Made by a program: the position numbers and the translations under genes
Origin: Bacillota bacterium
GTDB taxonomy: Bacteria > Bacillota > Clostridia > Peptostreptococcales > Anaerovoracaceae
Assembly: GCA_016284485.1 (NCBI GenBank)
Contig: JAEEOX010000123.1
Coordinates: 1 to 6,328, forward strand
Direction of reading: 5' to 3'
DNA: 6,328 nucleotides
Shown here: positions 5,756-6,328 of the stretch, piece by piece
How the letters are laid out: every line of letters starts with the position of its first letter
How positions within the stretch are numbered: position 1 is the first letter of the stretch
Notes under the pieces: model-generated
Told to the model about the DNA's origin: nothing
Seen by the model: the letters and a program-made list of their open reading frames with translations, nothing else
Databases searched by the model: none

Positions 5756-5953
5756 CTACTCCTCTTCCCTTGCGTAGGTAATGAGGTCCTCGTTGATCTC
5801 GTTGGCAGCGATGGATACGGGTCTGTTCACATTGCACTCGGTAAGTGCGGGCTTGCCGTCGATGATGTCGCGGGCTCTCTTTGCCGCAAGGATCGCCAGA
5901 GTGTATCTGGAGTCAGCTTTCTTTCTGATTTCATTGATCGATGGATATAACAT
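5756..5953 (-). CDS. rpoZ: RNA polymerase omega subunit
   Basis: 65 residues; omega is usually about 65-90, so this is a short but complete member. It binds the C-terminal part of beta-prime and assists RNA polymerase assembly and stability. The sequence begins MLYPSINEIRKKADSRYTL; the conserved core SRYTLAILAAKRARDI (15-30) is the omega signature, followed by RPVSIAANEI (44-53) and an acidic tail ending in EEE. The ATG follows directly on the gmk TAA with no gap, and its ribosome binding site GGAGGAG (5960-5966) lies inside the end of gmk, so the two are probably translationally coupled. Position after gmk is the usual arrangement in Firmicutes. A strong terminator follows. Confidence 0.93.
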   Translation of the reverse strand: MLYPSINEIRKKADSRYTLAILAAKRARDIIDGKPALTECNVNRPVSIAANEINEDLITYAREEE

Positions 5954-6328
5954 TTATTTCTCCTCCGTTTCCGTTGAATACTCTTTAACAAGCTCCTCGC
6001 CGGTAACATTGACTCTTGAATGCTCCGCGAGGATTATGGCCTTGACTCTGGCGACAGCTTCGTCCAGATCATCGTTTATCACCAGATAATCGTAACTGTC
6101 GACGAAAGCCATTTCAGAGCGGGCCTTGCTCAGTCTTAACTCTATCTTTTCCCTGGTCTCGGTACCCCTGTTCTCCAGTCTCCTCCTGAGTTCCCCCATC
6201 GAAGGCGGTACCAGGAAGATGAAGATGCCGTCGGAATAGTTCTCCCTTATCTGAAGGGCTCCCTGAACATCTATGTCCAGAAGAATGTCCGTTCCGGCGC
6301 TGAGTTTTTCGAGTACCGGCCCCTTGGG
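5954..6328 (-). CDS. gmk: Guanylate kinase (C-terminal part; start lies outside the window)
   Basis: The open frame runs in from the window edge at 6328 and ends with TAA at 5954-5956, giving 124 residues of a family that is usually about 190-210. It phosphorylates GMP to GDP with ATP in the cytoplasm. Visible family features are the incoming PKGPVLEKLSAGTDILLDID, then VQGALQIR, the IFLVPPSMGELRRRL segment and ENRGTETREKIELRL of the lid region, and YDYLVINDDLDEA near the C-terminus. The P-loop and most GMP-binding residues lie in the missing N-terminal part. An internal ATG at 6199 is not the start, since homology continues upstream of it. It is coupled to rpoZ by directly adjoining stop and start codons. 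Confidence 0.95.
   Translation of the reverse strand, partial: PKGPVLEKLSAGTDILLDIDVQGALQIRENYSDGIFIFLVPPSMGELRRRLENRGTETREKIELRLSKARSEMAFVDSYDYLVINDDLDEAVARVKAIILAEHSRVNVTGEELVKEYSTETEEK

Noticed and set aside
5685..5760. T-box riboswitch before ileS
   Set aside because: Only the terminator-like stem resembles a T-box. There is no room for Stem I or the antiterminator bulge, and no T-box core sequence.
1..6328. Mobile element, CRISPR array, tRNA or rRNA
   Set aside because: No transposase or integrase motifs, no regularly spaced direct repeats, and no tRNA- or rRNA-like sequence were seen. Gaps between genes are all under 200 bp.

Overview
The window reads as chromosomal core-genome DNA from a low-to-mid GC Firmicute, most likely of class Clostridia. 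This rests on the gmk-rpoZ pair, the short omega subunit, strong AGGAGG-type ribosome binding sites, a PurBox-like operator, and a 1040-residue type 2 (eukaryote-like) isoleucyl-tRNA synthetase. Base composition is near balanced. I cannot name a genus. All seven genes I support lie on the minus strand, so transcription runs from position 6328 towards position 1. The long open frames on the plus strand are shadows of these genes.

In transcription order: the C-terminal two thirds of guanylate kinase (gmk, 5954-6328, start outside the window); rpoZ (5756-5953), which starts on the base after the gmk stop; an intrinsic terminator (5715-5738); ileS (2562-5684); a GC-rich hairpin (2519-2559); an uncharacterised MBL-fold metallohydrolase (1891-2487); rlmN (831-1856); a small predicted lipoprotein of unknown function (320-820), whose Shine-Dalgarno sequence shares bases with the rlmN stop codon; a 182-bp regulatory gap (138-319); and the first 45 codons of purE (1-137).

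The gmk-rpoZ pair supplies a nucleotide kinase and an RNA polymerase subunit. ileS and rlmN both serve translation: one charges tRNA-Ile, the other methylates A2503 in 23S rRNA and A37 in some tRNAs. The MBL gene, rlmN and the lipoprotein gene are closely spaced with no strong terminator between them, and probably form a readthrough unit behind ileS. purE starts a new unit with its own promoter (-35 TTGAAT, -10 TAGAAT). Upstream of it is a cluster of CGAA/TTCG half-sites that includes an exact match to the PurBox consensus, so purE is probably under a PurR-type purine regulator.

The most interesting point is the ileS active site. The class I HxGH signature is replaced by GIHH (residues 54-57), a 1st/3rd position swap, while KMSKH, the zinc-binding cysteine pairs and the editing-site residues look intact. 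This matches the altered signature described for mupirocin hyper-resistant type 2 IleRS enzymes. I see no mobile element, CRISPR array, tRNA or rRNA gene, and no clearly undescribed multi-gene system. The rest is ordinary housekeeping DNA.
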